Positions 62,136 through 64,000 of a stretch of DNA of 64,000 nt are shown here, piece by piece. The translations under genes were made by a program, and so were the position numbers. The stretch's first letter is position 1, and every line of letters begins with the position of its first letter. The stretch is taken from contig JAURZM010000025.1 in assembly GCA_030653385.1 (NCBI GenBank), positions 124,001 to 188,000 on the forward strand, given 5' to 3'. The notes beneath the pieces were generated by a model. The model saw only the letters and a program-made list of their open reading frames with translations, searched no databases and was not told where the DNA came from. This DNA comes from Rubrivivax sp. GTDB lineage: Bacteria; Pseudomonadota; Gammaproteobacteria; Burkholderiales; Burkholderiaceae_C.

Positions 62136-63371
62136 TCAGCGCGGCTTCACTGGCTGGGCCTCGGTGATCGTGGTGCCCGGGTACAGCAGCACCTGCTCAC
62201 CCTGGCGCAGCCCGTCCTTGACCCAGGCCCAGTCGGCGTTGCGGTCGTGCAGCGTCAAGGCCCGTGCCCGCGCATGCCCGGCCTCCAGCACCCACACCCG
62301 CCAGCCGCTGCCGTCGCGCACCAGCGCTGCGCTGGGCACCCGCAGCACCGAGGTCTGCAGCGAAACGGTGATGCGGGCGTCGACACGGAAGCCGTCGCCC
62401 AGCGCGGGCGTGGCCGCCGCAGCGGGTGCGGCGGCCGCGTCGACGGGTGCCAGGTCCACCAGCACATTGACCCGTTGCTCTTCGATGCCCAGTGCCGACA
62501 CCTTCGTGAAAGCCACCGGCTCGATGCGCCGCACCAGGCCCGGTCGCCTGGCGCTGCCACTGCCGAAGGACAGCTGCACGCGCGCGCCGGGTGCGATGCG
62601 TTGCGCCTCGCTGGACAGCACGTCGATCACGGCTTCCAGCGCCGAGGTGTTGCCCACGTCCAGCAGCGGCTGGCCGGCGCTGACCGGTGCGTCGCTGTCC
62701 AGGTGCAGGCGCAGCACCTGGCCGTCCACGGGGCTGCGCAGTTGCCAGACACCGGCCGTGGCGCTGCCGCTGGCCGGCTCGGCGGCACCCAGGGCGGCAC
62801 GGGCTTCGTTCCACTGGAAGTCGGCCGCCCGCTGCTGCGCCTGGGCTACCTCCAGCGCCTGCTGCGCGGCCTGCCGAGCCAGCTGCGCCTGGTCGCGTGC
62901 CGACGGGGCGATGAAGTTGTCGCGCGCCAGTTGCAGCGCACGGTCGGCTTCCAGGCCGGCCTGCGCCAGCGCGGTTTGCTGCCGCTGCACCTGGGCCGCG
63001 GCGGCACGCCGGGCGGCGTCGGCGCTGCCCACCCGCTGGCGCAGCACCTCACGCGCACGGGCGTCGATCATCTGCGGCGACACCGGCCGCAGGCTGGCCA
63101 CCACATCGCCGGCGCGCACGGTGTCACCCACCTTCAGCTTCGGTCTTTGCAGTTGCGCTGCCGTCGGTGCGCTGATGACGTAGCGTTCCTTCAGACGCAA
63201 GCGGCCGTCTTCTTCGATGACTTGCTCGAAAGCACCCATGTCGACGCTGGCCACGTCCACCACCAGCGGGCGTGGCCGGTAGGCCCAGTAGAGCAATCCG
63301 GCCGCGGCCACGGCGAGAGCCGCAAAGGCCAGCCAGCGGCGGCTGCGGGTCCAGGCAACTTGTGTCTTCAT
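62136..63371 (-). CDS. HlyD/RND-type periplasmic adaptor protein (membrane fusion protein)
   Basis: A 411-residue inner-membrane-anchored periplasmic adaptor. One N-terminal membrane helix (LAFAALAVAAAGLLYWAY, about 13-30) is followed by a lipoyl/beta-barrel part (VVDVASVDMGAFEQVI), a long coiled coil (about 95-190, Ala/Gln/Arg heptads), then the second lipoyl half (SPVDGQVLRLHLDSDAPVSAGQPLLDVG) and a beta-barrel with membrane-proximal domain. ATG 63371 overlaps the stop of the adjacent FtsX-type permease (ATGA), so it is the adaptor of a MacAB/DevBCA-like exporter. The ATPase would lie beyond the window. Confidence 0.9.
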   Translation of the reverse strand: MKTQVAWTRSRRWLAFAALAVAAAGLLYWAYRPRPLVVDVASVDMGAFEQVIEEDGRLRLKERYVISAPTAAQLQRPKLKVGDTVRAGDVVASLRPVSPQMIDARAREVLRQRVGSADAARRAAAAQVQRQQTALAQAGLEADRALQLARDNFIAPSARDQAQLARQAAQQALEVAQAQQRAADFQWNEARAALGAAEPASGSATAGVWQLRSPVDGQVLRLHLDSDAPVSAGQPLLDVGNTSALEAVIDVLSSEAQRIAPGARVQLSFGSGSARRPGLVRRIEPVAFTKVSALGIEEQRVNVLVDLAPVDAAAAPAAAATPALGDGFRVDARITVSLQTSVLRVPSAALVRDGSGWRVWVLEAGHARARALTLHDRNADWAWVKDGLRQGEQVLLYPGTTITEAQPVKPR

Positions 63372-64000
63372 TCGCGAACTTTCAGGACAGCCACCAGGTC
63401 CAGCCGGTCGATCTGCCGGCGCACCAGCAGCGCGCTGGCGATGCCGGCGGCCAGCACGATCAGCGCCGCCGAGGCATAGGTGGCGGGTTCGATGATCACC
63501 GGGAAGTCGATGCTGTCCGACGACATCAGCTGCATCATCAGCGTGGCCAGCGCCCAGCCGGTGAAAGCGCCGATGGGCAGGGCCAGCAGCAGCTCGGCGC
63601 CCAGTTCGGCCAGCAACAGCACCGAGACTTCGGCACGTGTCATGCCCAGCACCCGCAGGCTGGCCAGTTCCCAGGCGCGTTCGGACAAGGCGATGCGCGC
63701 CGCGTTGTAGATGATGCCCACCGCCATGGCCACCGCAAACAGCGTCAGGATGGCGCTGAACACACCCATGTTGCGCGACGTCGTCTTGTCGAAGGCAGCC
63801 ATCGAACCGGCCTTGTCGAACACCGAATTGATGTGCGGCGCCGACTTCACTGCCGACCAGAAGCGGCTCATCTCGGCCGGGTCGACACGCAGTGCGGCGT
63901 TGGCCACACCTTCACCGTCGCGCGCGACGCGGTTCATCGTGTCCAGGTCCATGAACAGCAGCTTGCCGAACATGGTCTGCACGATGTCCACCACCGGCAG
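63368..64000 (-). CDS. ABC transporter permease, FtsX/MacB family, 5' end outside window
   Basis: The C-terminal 211 residues of an FtsX-like permease. A periplasmic part (MFGKLLFMDLDTMNRVARD, MSRFWSAVKSAPHINSVFDK) leads into three membrane helices: ILTLFAVAMAVGIIYNAARIAL, VLLLAELGAELLLALPIGAFTGWAL and YASAALIVLAAGIASALLV. The cytoplasmic loop SERAWELASLRVLGMTRAEV is the FtsX/MacB family mark. The frame remains open to the window edge. It works with the adaptor protein encoded directly downstream. Confidence 0.9.
   Translation of the reverse strand: MPVVDIVQTMFGKLLFMDLDTMNRVARDGEGVANAALRVDPAEMSRFWSAVKSAPHINSVFDKAGSMAAFDKTTSRNMGVFSAILTLFAVAMAVGIIYNAARIALSERAWELASLRVLGMTRAEVSVLLLAELGAELLLALPIGAFTGWALATLMMQLMSSDSIDFPVIIEPATYASAALIVLAAGIASALLVRRQIDRLDLVAVLKVRE

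Noticed and set aside
1..64000. CRISPR arrays, rRNA or tRNA genes, and prophage structural genes
   Set aside because: No regularly spaced repeats, no cloverleaf or rRNA-like sequence and no capsid, tail or integrase genes were recognised on either strand.

Overview
The window is a high-GC, gene-dense stretch of chromosome. It looks betaproteobacterial, most likely Burkholderiales of the Rubrivivax/Leptothrix/Roseateles kind. The indications are a Bug-family tricarboxylate-transporter binding protein, a cphB-cphA-cphA' cyanophycin cluster, glutathione-dependent formaldehyde oxidation, a PEP-CTERM protein, galactarate dehydratase, several GGDEF proteins and strong G/C third-position codon bias. 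This placement is inference from gene content; there is no rRNA or tRNA gene in the window to anchor it.

Layout. 1-9.0 kb: a peptide-type ABC importer, with three tandem substrate-binding proteins on the minus strand facing two permeases and a fused double ATPase on the plus strand. 9.1-13.4 kb: an aspartyl/asparaginyl hydroxylase-like protein, a small unknown, an RlmN-family radical SAM protein, and the formaldehyde pair fghA-frmA. 13.5-20.2 kb: two tandem TPR-GGDEF diguanylate cyclases and a TonB-dependent receptor. 20.3-26.4 kb: an accessory block with a secreted RHS/YD-repeat protein whose C-terminal tip has shifted composition, a probable immunity gene, and a Y1 (RAYT) transposase behind three iterated repeats. 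26.5-33.8 kb: a Bug-family binding protein, a PEP-CTERM protein, and cyanophycinase with two cyanophycin-synthetase-family ligases. 33.9-44.7 kb: a PhoX-like phosphatase, an MFS permease, a cation/proton antiporter, a LacI remnant, a CBS-CGL trans-sulfuration operon, a membrane GGDEF protein and galactarate dehydratase.

44.9-52 kb is looser and looks accessory. It holds a 992-residue DUF4062/STAND-type NTPase/helical-repeat protein, which is the best candidate for an undescribed immune-type system here. It also holds a stand-alone CheB methylesterase domain, an unrecognised 211-residue protein, an unrecognised membrane protein, and three long intergenic stretches, one with a 17-bp perfect inverted repeat.

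52-64 kb: a sulfur module (metallo-beta-lactamase/rhodanese protein plus split YeeE/YedE transporter), a Kdp-like two-component system divergent from a Ktr/Trk potassium uptake pair, a GntR-ABC-membrane protein operon with a palindromic operator candidate, and the start of an HlyD/FtsX-type efflux operon cut by the window edge.

Many neighbours overlap by 1-4 bases (ATGA, GTGA or TGATG), so most of these groups are probably translationally coupled operons.
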